From NCBI GenBank assembly GCA_025458165.1, contig JALOTB010000004.1, forward strand, positions 51,088-115,087: a stretch of 64,000 bases of DNA, in the 5' to 3' direction. The notes under the pieces are model-generated. The model was given only the letters and a program-made list of their open reading frames with translations. It searched no databases and was not told where the DNA came from. Source of the stretch: Chromatiaceae bacterium (lineage in GTDB: Bacteria > Pseudomonadota > Gammaproteobacteria > Chromatiales > Chromatiaceae). Each line of letters opens with the position of its first letter. Position 1 is the first letter of the stretch. The translations under genes and the position numbers were made by a program. Positions 17,476 to 27,729 of the stretch are shown piece by piece.

Positions 17476-17931
17476 ATGACGAGCAAGGGTTTCCCGGAGG
17501 ACGAAGCGGCAAGCTCGGGCCAGCTGCGGGCCGAGCCGAGCGGGCCGCAAGAGGCGGGTCGCCGGGGCTGGGAGCGACCTGAGCCGGGAGCAGCCGCTGA
17601 ATCGGGCGGGGAAGGCGCTGAAGCGGTCAGCGGGACCGGCGCGGGCCGGGGGGCGGGCGAGAGCCATGCCGGATACCTCGGATCGAGACTGATCCGAGTG
17701 GTCGTGGTGCTGGTCGTCTATTTCGTCCTCGAGCTGCTGGTCAAGGCGGCCATGGTGCTGCAATTCGTCTACGTCGCCTGGAAGAAGCGACCCCACCTCG
17801 GAATGCAGCGGTTCGGGGCCAGCGTCGGTGAGTACATGAACGCACTCTGGCGCTTCTGCACCTTTGCGTCGGACGAGGCCCCCTGGCCCTTCCGACCCTG
17901 GCCGCGGGAGCCGGTCGGCCCGGAGATCTGA
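17476..17931 (+). CDS. DUF4389 family membrane protein
   Basis: 151 residues from the ATG at 17476, chosen because GAGGA lies eight bases upstream; two earlier in-frame ATGs at 17455 and 17461 lack such a site. Residues 1-65 are Gly/Ala/Glu-rich and probably disordered. The core SRLIRVVVVLVVYFVLELLVKAAMVLQFVYVAWKKRPH, then FGASVGEYMNALWRFCTFASDEAPWPF, is typical of DUF4389, found mostly in sulfur-oxidising and related bacteria. It has one or two membrane helices. Function is unknown. Confidence 0.75.
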   Translation: MTSKGFPEDEAASSGQLRAEPSGPQEAGRRGWERPEPGAAAESGGEGAEAVSGTGAGRGAGESHAGYLGSRLIRVVVVLVVYFVLELLVKAAMVLQFVYVAWKKRPHLGMQRFGASVGEYMNALWRFCTFASDEAPWPFRPWPREPVGPEI

Positions 17932-17947
17932 GGCGACCCGCCTAGCG

Positions 17948-17975
17948 CCCCGGGCGGCCGCGACGGCCGCAGGGG
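17948..17975. terminator. Hairpin between convergent genes
   Basis: GCGGCCG-CGA-CGGCCGC, extended by outer CCCC/GGGG, lies between the convergent DUF4389 and dnr genes. It could end transcription from both sides. No T-run on either strand, so it is only a candidate. Confidence 0.45.
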
Positions 17976-17989
17976 ACCCACCTGAGCCC

Positions 17990-18736
17990 TCAGCCCCGGC
18001 CGGCGAGTGCGGCGGGCTCGCAAGGCAGCGGCGCCAGCTCGCGGGTGTGCTTGAGGTCCGCGATCTCCGAGAGGGCCTCGCGGTCGAGGATGGTCACGTG
18101 GCTGCCGTGGATCGCGATCACCCCCTGTTCGCCGAGTGACTTGACGACCCGAGAGAAGGTCTCCGGCTTCACCGAGAGGCGCGAGGCGAGCACCCCCTTG
18201 CGCACGTCGAGCTCCACCGCGCGCCGGTCGGGCGGCAGTCGGGTCATCAGATAGCGCGCCACGCGGCTGGTCGCTGAGTGCAGGGTCAGATCGTCGATCT
18301 CGCCGATCAGCGCGCGCAGCCGCTGACTGAACGCCCCGAGGAGCACGAAGCAGGTCTCCGTCGATGCGCGCAGCATTTCGGCGAAGTCGTGCGCGTCGAT
18401 CGCGATCAGCTCAACGGGATTCAGAGCCGCTGCGCAGACCGGGTATCGCGGGGCGCTGAGGAACATGAGCGCCTCGGCGAACGTCTGCCCCGGTGAGACG
18501 ATCTCGATGACCTTCTCCGCCCCCTCGGGCGACAGGCGAAACAGTCGGATCTGCCCGGAGAGCACAAGGTAGAACCGCGCCGCGAGCTCGCCCTGAGTGA
18601 ACAGCATCTGTCCCTCTTCGAGCACCACGCGGCCGGCGTGATGGGCGACCCGCTGGAGCTGCTCGAGGCCGAGCCCGGAGAGCAGCAGGGCGCCGCGGAG
18701 CGCCTCGATCGTTGCTGTTTCGTCGTTTCGAGCCAC
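17990..18736 (-). CDS. dnr: Crp/Fnr-family regulator, Dnr-like
   Basis: 248 residues. Residues about 20-140 form a cyclic-nucleotide-binding-type sensor fold (GQMLFTQGELAARFYLVLSGQIRLFRLSPEGAEKVI, PGQTFAEALMF). A dimerisation helix follows, then a winged helix-turn-helix at about 175-205 (VLASRLSVKPETFSRVVKSLGEQGVI). It lacks the N-terminal cysteine cluster of oxygen-sensing Fnr, so it resembles the Dnr/NnrR branch that responds to nitric oxide through haem. It is divergent from norCB, and the gap holds two Fnr/Dnr-type boxes; control of nor is the likely job, possibly with autoregulation. The Dnr subfamily call is inference. Confidence 0.8.
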   Translation of the reverse strand: MARNDETATIEALRGALLLSGLGLEQLQRVAHHAGRVVLEEGQMLFTQGELAARFYLVLSGQIRLFRLSPEGAEKVIEIVSPGQTFAEALMFLSAPRYPVCAAALNPVELIAIDAHDFAEMLRASTETCFVLLGAFSQRLRALIGEIDDLTLHSATSRVARYLMTRLPPDRRAVELDVRKGVLASRLSVKPETFSRVVKSLGEQGVIAIHGSHVTILDREALSEIADLKHTRELAPLPCEPAALAGRG

Positions 18737-18798
18737 CGGTTTGCGTCATCCCTCGTGCGTGCGAGGGTCCGAGGGTACACGTGCCGGCCGCGCCGTCC

Positions 18799-18812
18799 TT
18801 GACCGGGATTAA
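18799..18812. promoter_or_regulatory. Fnr/Dnr-type box, dnr side
   Basis: TTGACCGGGATTAA matches TTGAT-N4-ATCAA with one mismatch per half. Its centre is about 41 bases from a plausible minus-strand start (about 18764), with a TACCCT -10 at 18772-18777. This fits activator-type autoregulation of dnr. Confidence 0.5.
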
Positions 18813-18868
18813 GGTCTGGCACCGCGGCGGGCCGGGCTTTGGCCGGCTTCCTGGGTGCCCTCGGCGGT

Positions 18869-18882
18869 TTGACATGCATCAA
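18869..18882. promoter_or_regulatory. Fnr/Dnr-type box upstream of norC
   Basis: TTGACATGCATCAA matches TTGAT-N4-ATCAA with one mismatch. The centre lies 66 bases before the norC ATG. A TGCAAT -10 candidate at 18905-18910 would put the start near 18917, giving the -41.5 spacing typical of Fnr-class activation. Confidence 0.65.
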
Positions 18883-18941
18883 GGTCAGACCGGCCCAGCG
18901 ACCGTGCAATGGGGCCGCCAGAACTTTTTGAGGAGGAGCCC

Positions 18942-20829
<1,888 letters not shown>

Positions 20830-20875
20830 GCGACCTTCCCTCCCGGGGACGAGGGACCGTCCCCCTGGCGTGTAT

Positions 20876-20902
20876 GGGCCCCGGTGCGGGCCCTTTTTTT
20901 TG
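20876..20902 (+). terminator. Rho-independent terminator after norB
   Basis: GGGCCC and GGGCCC pair across a six-base loop, followed by a run of eight T. It lies 46 bases after the norB stop. Confidence 0.8.
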
Positions 20903-20990
20903 CGTACGTCGGACGGGGCTGGGGTCCTTCCCATCCGCGGCGCGCATGGGTCCAAAAAGCAACGCAAGCGAGCACCGCATCCGGTGGGAC

Positions 20991-21110
20991 GGCATCAGGG
21001 CACCTTGAAACACTCAAGGTGCCCGCGCGGGGTAGGGATGTCCCGCCATTCTCAGGCGCCGGAGCGCCTGAACATGTCACGAACCGGGAACCGCGCTTTC
21101 GCGGTGGCGG
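20991..21110 (+). repeat. Stem-loop repeat family, copy A
   Basis: Hairpin 1: GGGCACCTTGA (20998-21008), loop AACAC, TCAAGGTGCCC. Hairpin 2: TCAGGCGC, loop CGGA, GCGCCTGA (21052-21071). Then ATG and, 16 bases on, AACCGCGC. The third hairpin of the family is not clear here. Related copies at 22487, 23441 and 31675. Confidence 0.7.
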
Positions 21111-21149
21111 CGAGGCCCTGCCGTTCGTGCTGGGGTCGCGCCCTGCGCC

Positions 21150-22061
21150 TCAGCCGCCGAGCCGCGCCCAGGCCAGGAAGAGCGCGAGCGCCCCGAAGAG
21201 GGCGCCCATGATGAGGCCGCCCTTGGCGCCCAGCTCCTGCTCGGCGCTGACCGAATCGGGATGCTCAGTCGACAGGAGGAACGGCTCGCCCTTCGCCTGC
21301 GAGATCGTCCACTGCGCGCGAGCCATGTCGGTAGCGATCACCGCATCCGGGGTCGGGGTTACCCCGAGCCGGCTCGGCTCCGGCCGCCAGTGATCTTCCG
21401 GCTCCTCGGGACCTCCATCCTCGGCCGCCGCGTCCTCCTCTTCCTCGTCCGGGGCGTACAGGGTGGGATCGGCGGGCGTCACCTGGCCCAGCGCGAAGAT
21501 CGGCGCGTCCCGCTCGATGATCTGCTCGACGTAGCGGAAGCGCGGTCCGAAGGTGCCCTGGCTGTCGTGCCGGATGCCCTGGCCGGGGGCGCCGCCCTTC
21601 TGCAGCTCGGGATTGCGCTCTTCGGGCGGGAGCTCCTGCCCGCGCCAGTCCGACCAACCCGAGGGCATGACGGTCGCCCCCCACGACCAGACGGCCGCCA
21701 CCGCATCTTCTTCACCGAACAGGAGTGGGCGGTCGGACTCCTCGCTCGCCACCTCGCGCCAGACGTAGCGTTGTCCTGTTTCAGTGGGGTCGCGTTCCTG
21801 CACCGACTCCCAGACTTCGGCCTTCCACCACACACAGGGGCGCCCGGTCAGCGGCGCCTTCAGGTCCGGGCCGGCGGTCTTGCCCCAGCCGAGCCGGTAG
21901 CCCTCCGCCAGATTGCTTACGCCCACGGGCGTCTGAGCGCGAATCGCCTTGACGTTACGTTTCGCCCACCAGGCGGCGAAAAGCGACCCGAATGCCAGCA
22001 GGGCCAGCATGCCCCAACCGAACCAGAACACCCCCCAAGGTAGCTCGTCCAGCCAGTCCAT
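21150..22061 (-). CDS. GIDE-domain-like membrane protein
   Basis: 303 residues with a membrane helix at each end (about 8-30 and 277-299). The part between resembles bacterial GIDE proteins, relatives of the substrate-domain region of mitochondrial MULAN: LTGRPCVWWKAEVWESV, PLLFGEEDAVAAVW, RYVEQIIERDAPIFALGQVTPAD, then an acidic loop (APDEEEEDAAAEDGGPEEPED). No RING or catalytic motif is seen, so enzymatic activity is not supported. It is on the opposite strand from the nor genes around it and is bracketed by repeat copies A and B, which suggests it was inserted into a formerly continuous nor cluster. Function unknown. Confidence 0.6.
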   Translation of the reverse strand: MDWLDELPWGVFWFGWGMLALLAFGSLFAAWWAKRNVKAIRAQTPVGVSNLAEGYRLGWGKTAGPDLKAPLTGRPCVWWKAEVWESVQERDPTETGQRYVWREVASEESDRPLLFGEEDAVAAVWSWGATVMPSGWSDWRGQELPPEERNPELQKGGAPGQGIRHDSQGTFGPRFRYVEQIIERDAPIFALGQVTPADPTLYAPDEEEEDAAAEDGGPEEPEDHWRPEPSRLGVTPTPDAVIATDMARAQWTISQAKGEPFLLSTEHPDSVSAEQELGAKGGLIMGALFGALALFLAWARLGG

Positions 22062-22813
22062 CCGTTCCTCCCGCTATCGCGTCGCCACGCGGTCATCTGC
22101 AGGGAATCCCCTGCCTGGCGCGCGGTTCGAGACCCGTCTCAGCCACAGTGAATCTAGCAGGGAAATCCCCCGATGCGGTGTGCTGCCCCGCCGCCTGGAG
22201 TCGCCCGGCACTCCCCTCCCGCGCCCGCTACCGGGCCCAAAAAGGATAGGGAATACAAGCGTACCCAGGTTGAAGCTACCGGGACGCTATCATTAGGCGG
22301 GGCATTCGAGCAAGGGCGTCGCAGGGGCCGCCGGCAGGCAGTGAACGGCCGCCGATGGACGCGGGGTGGGAGGTCCGGGCCGATAGCGGCCCTCCCTGCC
22401 GGGTCCGGGGCACAATCCGGAGAGCGGACGACGGAAGGGCGAGCGAGCACCCTGGGGGACCTTGCCGAATCCGGGGCACCGTGATCTTCAAGTGCCCAAG
22501 CACTTGGAAATGAATTGATGCAAAAGTTGCGCTTTTCGCTTCGCAGCTTGAAAAATTCCAGGGATGGGATTTTTCAAGCTCGCCTTGGGTCGCACACCTT
22601 CACGCGTCCCGGCGGAGCCATCGCGTCCTACGCCGGGACAGCTTCGAGCCCGTCGCCCCAGATCGGCGGTCCGCGCGCAGCGGTGACCCGAGCCGGCCCG
22701 GTCGGCGCGCCGATGTGGGTAAGGATCGGGGTCTGCGTAGGGCGTCGACGAGCAATGACGTCGCGGATGGCCGTTAAGGCCAGTGAACACCAACATTTAA
22801 CGACGTTTTCATA
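22062..22813. other. Long intergenic region with repeat copy B
   Basis: 752 bases between divergent genes. The open frames have Arg/Ser/Pro-rich, unconvincing translations. Contents I can support: repeat copy B at 22487-22580. The rest shows no gene. Codon-level composition does not look coding. Confidence 0.5.
22487..22580 (+). repeat. Stem-loop repeat family, copy B
   Basis: Hairpin 2: CAAGTGC, loop CCAA, GCACTTG (22489-22506), then AAATGA. Hairpin 3: AGCTTGAAAAATTCC (22545-22559), loop AGGGAT, GGGATTTTTCAAGCT (22566-22580), with one G-T pair. Hairpin 1 is absent. Confidence 0.7.
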
Positions 22814-23389
22814 ATGAATAGCCGGATGATCTTTTTGCATGAGCTACTGAAGAATCCTTCCCAAGTGGCATCGGTCGCTCCGAGCTCGCGCTTTCTGGAG
22901 CAGCATATCGTGAAACTGGCGGAAGCCCGTTCGGCCCAGACCCTGGTGGAGCTAGGCGCCGGCATTGGTGGCACGACCCGAGCCATGCTGGGCGCGATGG
23001 CACCCGATGCAAGACTCCTGAGCATCGAGATCAATCCGCGGTTCTGCGCGTTACTCGACCGCATCAACGATCCTCGGCTGACGGTGCATTGTGGCGGCGC
23101 GCACGAGCTTCGCGAGACGATCTCCCTGTACGGTCTGCCCGCGCCCGAGGTGGTAGTTTCGGGGATACCGTTCTCGGTGATCGAGCCGGGCGTCGGCCCG
23201 AAGATTGTCGAAGCGATTTCTTCGGTGCTGGTTTCCGGGGGCCGTTTCGTGGCGTACCAGATCAGCAGGCAGGTGGAAGAGCTTTCACGGCCGTTCCTGG
23301 GAGCGGCACGGGTCGAGACGGAGCTCCTCAACCTTCCTCCGCTGCGGCTCTATCGCTGGGATAAGCAGATCGCCTTTAGCGAGGTCTGA
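22814..23389 (+). CDS. Class I SAM methyltransferase, phospholipid N-methyltransferase-like
   Basis: 191 residues. FLHELLKNPSQVASVAPSSRFLEQHIV is the N-terminus seen in PmtA-type phosphatidylethanolamine N-methyltransferases and relatives. Motif I is LVELGAGIGGTTRAML (about 43-58), with SIEINPRFCALL as the acidic strand. The segment PEVVVSGIPFSVIEPGVGPKIVEAI matches the same family (usual form SGLPF). SAM-dependent methylation of a lipid head group is a family-level inference. It stands alone between repeat copies B and C, inside the split nor cluster. Confidence 0.7.
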   Translation: MNSRMIFLHELLKNPSQVASVAPSSRFLEQHIVKLAEARSAQTLVELGAGIGGTTRAMLGAMAPDARLLSIEINPRFCALLDRINDPRLTVHCGGAHELRETISLYGLPAPEVVVSGIPFSVIEPGVGPKIVEAISSVLVSGGRFVAYQISRQVEELSRPFLGAARVETELLNLPPLRLYRWDKQIAFSEV

Positions 23390-23440
23390 TGTCTCGGCAG
23401 CTTCACTCAATCCGGATGCCGCTGTTTTGATGCCGCGCGG

Positions 23441-23551
23441 CGCGGGAGCCCCTCCATTTCCAGGCGCGCAAGCGACTGAAAATGAAGGAGCCGCGCAACC
23501 GCGCCTTTCCGGCTCCGTGCTGATTTTGGCCAGGGTGGCCAATAATCAGCA
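23441..23551 (+). repeat. Stem-loop repeat family, copy C
   Basis: Hairpin 2: CAGGCGC, loop GCAA, GCGACTG (23461-23478), one mismatch; then AAAATGAA and AACCGCGC. Hairpin 3: TGCTGATTTTGGCC (23518-23531), loop AGGGT, then GGCCAATAATCAGCA (23537-23551), with one bulged T. Confidence 0.7.
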
Positions 23552-23761
23552 TCTCGTTAGACGCCTCACTGTCACCCGCGCGCCACCGGCTCTTTCGGGT
23601 CGGTCTGGGTCAACGGAGGATCTTGATCGGTCTTCGCTACGCCCGGGTGACGACCCCCGGGGTTGTCGAACCGGCCGGCGAGCTTGCCCCGCCCAGGGTG
23701 TCGCGACGCGTATCGGCGAGCTTGCAAGAACGGGGTCGTTCGACTGGGGTGCTCGCGCGGA

Positions 23762-23775
23762 TTGACGCAGGTTAA
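23762..23775. promoter_or_regulatory. Candidate Fnr/Dnr-type box upstream of norQ
   Basis: TTGACGCAGGTTAA resembles TTGAT-N4-ATCAA with about three mismatches and is close to the dnr-side box TTGACCGGGATTAA. It lies about 90 bases before the norQ ATG. Weaker than the norC and fccA boxes; supported mainly by context. Confidence 0.35.
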
Positions 23776-23862
23776 GGCCGAGGCCGGCGGCTGCGGGCAA
23801 GGTTGAGCGAATCGCGCGGGCGGAGGCCCGCGCCAACCGCCACCTGGAAGCCCGAGGTCGAG

Positions 23863-24687
23863 ATGCACGCCGCCCGTCACGCCGTCCCCATCGCCGCAGC
23901 AGGTCAGCCGGAGCCGGTGGTCTTCTATCTCCCCCAGGGCAATGAGCTCAGGCTCTTCGAGCACGCCTATCGCCACCGGCTGCCGCTCCTGATCAAGGGG
24001 CCGACCGGCTGCGGCAAGACCCGCCTGGTGCGGCACATGGCCGAGCGCCTCGGCCGGCCGCTCTACACTGTCGCCTGCCACGACGACCTCACCGCGGCCG
24101 ATCTCGTCGGGCGGCACCTGATCGGCGACAGCGGCACCTTCTGGAGCGACGGGCCCCTCACCCGCGCGGTGCGTGAGGGGGCGATCTGCTATCTGGACGA
24201 GGTGGTGGAGGCACGCAAGGACACCACGGTGGTGCTCCATCCCCTGACCGATGACCGCCGCATCCTGCCGCTGGAGCGAACCGGCGAGACCCTGCAGGCC
24301 CCGCCCGAGTTCATGCTGGTGGTCTCCTACAACCCCGGCTATCAGAACCTGCTCAAGGGCATGAAGCCGAGCACCCGCCAACGCTTCGTCGCGATGAGCA
24401 TCGGCTTTCCGCCCCCGGCGCTGGAGGTCGAGATCTTGATCGGCGAGACCGGCATCGACGCCCCCCGCGCGCGGCGCCTGGTGGAGCTCGCCGGGGCGCT
24501 GCGCGCACTCAAGGATCACGATCTGGAGGAGGCCGCCTCGACCCGCCTGCTGGTCTATGCCGCGACCCTGATCCGCAGCGGGATGGACCCACGCGAGGCC
24601 TGCCGGGCGGCGATGATCGAGCCGCTGACGGACGACGAGGAGACCATCCTCGCGCTCACCGAGGTGCTGGATGCCGCACTCGGCTGA
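23863..24687 (+). CDS. norQ: NorQ/CbbQ-type MoxR AAA+ ATPase
   Basis: 274 residues from the ATG at 23863 (GAGG five bases upstream). Walker A GPTGCGKT (46-53), Walker B ICYLDEV (108-114), and sensor region LVVSYNPGYQNLLKGMKPSTRQRF typical of NorQ/CbbQ. With NorD it acts in maturation or activation of nitric oxide reductase, probably insertion of the non-haem iron. The length matches the family. It overlaps the Fe-S gene by 17 bases. Confidence 0.92.
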   Translation: MHAARHAVPIAAAGQPEPVVFYLPQGNELRLFEHAYRHRLPLLIKGPTGCGKTRLVRHMAERLGRPLYTVACHDDLTAADLVGRHLIGDSGTFWSDGPLTRAVREGAICYLDEVVEARKDTTVVLHPLTDDRRILPLERTGETLQAPPEFMLVVSYNPGYQNLLKGMKPSTRQRFVAMSIGFPPPALEVEILIGETGIDAPRARRLVELAGALRALKDHDLEEAASTRLLVYAATLIRSGMDPREACRAAMIEPLTDDEETILALTEVLDAALG

Positions 24688-25720
24688 GCTCTGTTCCAGC
24701 GGGTGCGATCACTCCATGCCCGGGACCACGTTGCAGCGCCGGCGCGCCTGGACCCAGATCGGGTTCTTCGTGCTCTTTGTGCTCGCGCCCCCGCTCGACC
24801 TCTTTCGCATCGACCTGAGCCTGGGTCACGCGATCTTTCTCGGCCAGGACTGGACACTCGGCATCGACGGGCTGATCGACGGCGAGATCAGCAGTGCGCA
24901 GGCCGCGCTCAACCTGTTCCTCCGCGGTTTTCTGCCGATCTTCGGCGGCGGGGCGCTCTTTCTTTGGCTCGCCTGGCGCTACGGGCGACTCTACTGCGGC
25001 TGGCTCTGCCCGCACTTCTCGGTGGTGGAGCTGATCAACGGGCTGATGCTCCGTGCCTGGGGCAAGCCCAGCCTGTGGGAGCGCCAGCCGCTGCCCGAGC
25101 TTCAGCCCGACGGCTCGCGGCTGCGACCCAACGCCTGGTACTGGGTCCCGACGCTCGTCGCAGTGCTCGCCTTCGCCTTCCTCTGGGCGCTGGTGCTGCT
25201 GACCTATCTGCTGCCACCGGCGGAGATCTACTCCAACCTGGTCACCGGCAGCCTGACCCGAAACCAGACCATCTTCCTCACCGCCGGGACCCTGGTGCTC
25301 AGCATCGAGTTCCTGGCCGCCCGGCACCTCTTCTGTCGCTTCGGCTGCGCTGTGGGGCTGTTCCAGAGCCTGGCCTGGATGGGCAACGACCGGGCGATGG
25401 TCGTCGGCTTCGACACCGCGCGCGCCCGAGCCTGCCAGGACTGCAACAACGCCTGCGACAACGTCTGTCCGATGCGGCTCAAGCCCCGCACCTTGAAGCG
25501 GCGGATGTTCACCTGCACCGAGTGCGCCTCCTGCATCAGCGCCTGCACCCTGGTCCAGGACGGGCGGCCCGAGCAGAGCCTGCTCCGATGGGTCGAGGGC
25601 GAGGCGGCCATCGCGGTGGTCACCGGGCGTCCCGCGCCGCGGGTGGCGCCGGAGTCTGGCCAGGATCCGCCGCCAGTCTCGTTGACCCAAGACCGGCCGC
25701 CAGCCCGGCCCGGCGCCTGA
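24671..25720 (+). CDS. 4Fe-4S polyferredoxin membrane protein, NapH/NosR/CcoG-like
   Basis: 349 residues with about five membrane helices and cysteines arranged for Fe-S clusters: Cys109/Cys113 (CGWLCPHF), then Cys255, 258, 262, 266 (CQDCNNACDNVCP) and Cys282, 285, 288, 292 (CTECASCISACT). The CGWLCP loop and C-terminal ferredoxin pair are typical of NapH, NosR C-terminal and CcoG proteins. These move electrons across the membrane or help metal assembly. Its place between norQ and norD, overlapping both, ties it to NO reductase. Whether it feeds electrons or helps install iron is not decided by sequence. The ATG has GAGGTG upstream. Confidence 0.82.
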   Translation: MPHSAELCSSGCDHSMPGTTLQRRRAWTQIGFFVLFVLAPPLDLFRIDLSLGHAIFLGQDWTLGIDGLIDGEISSAQAALNLFLRGFLPIFGGGALFLWLAWRYGRLYCGWLCPHFSVVELINGLMLRAWGKPSLWERQPLPELQPDGSRLRPNAWYWVPTLVAVLAFAFLWALVLLTYLLPPAEIYSNLVTGSLTRNQTIFLTAGTLVLSIEFLAARHLFCRFGCAVGLFQSLAWMGNDRAMVVGFDTARARACQDCNNACDNVCPMRLKPRTLKRRMFTCTECASCISACTLVQDGRPEQSLLRWVEGEAAIAVVTGRPAPRVAPESGQDPPPVSLTQDRPPARPGA

Positions 25721-27555
25721 TGGAAGAGCAGGTCGGCGCACTCTGGCACCGGCTGATCACCCGCGTGGCCGACCGCGGCCACGCGGCGGCCGCGGTGCGA
25801 CTGGAGGAGGTCGCCACCGCGGTCGGCATCGTCTTTCGCGCCCTGGGCGGCGATGGCGGCCTTCAGGTCGAGGCCGCCGATAAGACCGCCCACGGCGCCA
25901 GGCGCTCCGTGCTCCAGCGGGTTGCTGGGATCGGTGAGCGGTCGGCACTGGCCTGGCGCGACGAGCGCTCGCTGCGCCTGCCGCCGGTGATCGACCAGTT
26001 CCCCGAGCGCGCGCTCAACCGCGACCTCTACCTCTGGCTCGCCGCGCTCGCCGCCCATCAGCAGCGCGGAGCGGGGGACTGGTTCCGGCACAACCAGACT
26101 CTCGCCGCGGCGACTCTGGCCCGGCTGCCGGGGCTGCATGACCGCTATGCGCGCCTGGTCGCGGCACATCTCGCCCAGCGCCCCAACGCGGCACTCCTCC
26201 CCGCCACCGAGGCTGTCCAGGAGCTGGCCATCCGCGCGGCGCTCGCGCAACCGGGGAGCCAGGACCAGCTCCCGGCCGCTCGTCGCCCGCCGCACCCAGT
26301 GCCGCTCTGGCTGCACCCCCATCCGCCTTGCCTCGCAGGGGCGGGCTCCGCCCGCAGCGACGCCGACGAGCAGACCGACCGCGAGGGCGAGGCCGAGGCG
26401 ATGGACGGTCGCCGACGCAAGCGCGCCGAGCGGGTGGCGCTGTCCGAGCGCGAGGGCGGGCTCATCACTATCCGCATGGAGAACATCCTGACCTGGGGCG
26501 AGTACGTCCCCGTCGACCGGGCGACCGACGAGGAGGACGACCTCAAGCGTGCCCGTGCGGCGGCCGAGGACACGGATCAGCTCGCCGTCGCCCGGGACCG
26601 GCGGGCGAGCGGGGCGCGCCTCAAGTTCGATCTCGACCTGCCGGCCGAGGCCGAGGACGACCTGGTGCTCGACGGGGGCACCCTGCTGCCCGAGTGGGAC
26701 TGGCGCCAGCAACGCCTGTTGCCAGACCGCTGCCGGATCGTCTCCATGCTGGCGGCCGACGCCGCCCCCTGCGAGTTGCCCGCCGGGCTGAGGCGCACCG
26801 CTCGGCGGCTGCGCGGCCAGTTCCAGGCCCTGGCCCCGGCACGGGTGTGGCACCGCGGCCAGAGCGACGGCGAGGAGGTCGACCTCGACGCCTGGCTGCG
26901 CTTTGCCACCGACCGCCGCGCCGGCGCCAGCGGGCACGCCGAGGGCCTCTACCGGCGCACCGAGAGCGGCGCCCGCGACCTCGCCTGCCTGCTGCTCGCC
27001 GACCTCTCGCTCTCGACCGACACCTGGGTCAACGACCACGCGCGGGTGATCGACGTGATCCGCGACAGCCTGTTCCTGTTCGCCGAGAGCCTGGCGGCGA
27101 CCGGAGACCGCTTCGGCATCTTCGGGTTCTCGTCCCGGCGCCGAGACCCGGTGCGCGTGCACACCCTCAAGGGCTTCGACGAGCGCTATGGGGCGGCGGT
27201 GCGCGGGCGCATCCAGGCGATCCGCCCCGGCTACTACACCCGCATCGGGGCGGCCATCCGCCACGCCGCTGGGCTGCTCGCACCCCAGCCGGCCGGGCGG
27301 CGATTGCTGCTCCTGCTCTCCGACGGCAAGCCCAACGACCTCGACCGCTACGAGGGCCGCTACGGCATCGAGGACACCCGCGAGGCGGTGCGCGAGGCGC
27401 GCCGAGCGGGTCTGGAGCCGTTCTGCGTGACCATCGACGACCAGGGCAACGACTATCTGCCGCACCTCTTCGGCAGCGGCGGGTACCTCGTAATCCGCCG
27501 TCCGTCGGAGCTGCCGGCCCGCCTACCGCTCCTCTACGCACGCCTGACCGCCTGA
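25720..27555 (+). CDS. norD: NorD, von Willebrand A domain protein
   Basis: 611 residues; ATG shares a base with the previous TGA (TGATG). The C-terminal third is a VWA domain with the MIDAS motif DLSLS (428-432), followed by the partner Thr/Asp region and the conserved LLLLLSDGKPNDLDRYEGRYGIEDTREAV. NorD works with NorQ in producing active NO reductase; NorQ/NorD pairs resemble MoxR/VWA chaperones. The N-terminal two thirds are helical and charged, typical for NorD. Last gene of the norQ-FeS-norD operon. Confidence 0.93.
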   Translation: MEEQVGALWHRLITRVADRGHAAAAVRLEEVATAVGIVFRALGGDGGLQVEAADKTAHGARRSVLQRVAGIGERSALAWRDERSLRLPPVIDQFPERALNRDLYLWLAALAAHQQRGAGDWFRHNQTLAAATLARLPGLHDRYARLVAAHLAQRPNAALLPATEAVQELAIRAALAQPGSQDQLPAARRPPHPVPLWLHPHPPCLAGAGSARSDADEQTDREGEAEAMDGRRRKRAERVALSEREGGLITIRMENILTWGEYVPVDRATDEEDDLKRARAAAEDTDQLAVARDRRASGARLKFDLDLPAEAEDDLVLDGGTLLPEWDWRQQRLLPDRCRIVSMLAADAAPCELPAGLRRTARRLRGQFQALAPARVWHRGQSDGEEVDLDAWLRFATDRRAGASGHAEGLYRRTESGARDLACLLLADLSLSTDTWVNDHARVIDVIRDSLFLFAESLAATGDRFGIFGFSSRRRDPVRVHTLKGFDERYGAAVRGRIQAIRPGYYTRIGAAIRHAAGLLAPQPAGRRLLLLLSDGKPNDLDRYEGRYGIEDTREAVREARRAGLEPFCVTIDDQGNDYLPHLFGSGGYLVIRRPSELPARLPLLYARLTA

Positions 27556-27607
27556 GGGCTCCAGGCCCGGTCCGCCACTGACCGGAGCTCCCGGCGCCAC
27601 GCTGTTC

Positions 27608-27621
27608 TTGATACGGATCAA
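27608..27621. promoter_or_regulatory. Perfect Fnr/Dnr-type box upstream of fccA
   Basis: TTGATACGGATCAA is an exact TTGAT-N4-ATCAA palindrome. A -10 candidate GATACT lies at 27646-27651, so the start would be near 27657 and the box centred at about -42, the standard activator position. The sulfide dehydrogenase genes therefore look controlled by an Fnr/Dnr-type factor. Confidence 0.72.
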
Positions 27622-27729
27622 GGACGGCCCCCGCGTTGGCTAAGCGATACTCGCGACCCAGAAAGCCAGAAACAAAACAATAACCTGGCGACAAGATCAA
27701 CTTTCTTGACCACTGAAAGGAGAGCCAAG

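Larger units (their letters stand above)
23390..23862. other. Intergenic region upstream of norQ
   Basis: 473 bases holding repeat copy C (23441-23551) and a candidate Fnr/Dnr box (23762). The reading frame of norQ extends upstream to a TTG at 23803, but no family similarity or ribosome site supports that start. Nothing else is recognisable. Confidence 0.5.

Noticed and set aside
17004..17486. Minus-strand frame of 160 codons
   Set aside because: Low-complexity translation, no family features, overlaps the DUF4389 start region.
21150..22061. E3 ubiquitin ligase activity
   Set aside because: Only the GIDE-like part is seen; no RING domain or catalytic residues.
22173..22484. Plus-strand frame of 103 codons in the long gap
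   Set aside because: Arg/Gly/Ala-rich composition without domain, ribosome site or conserved segment.
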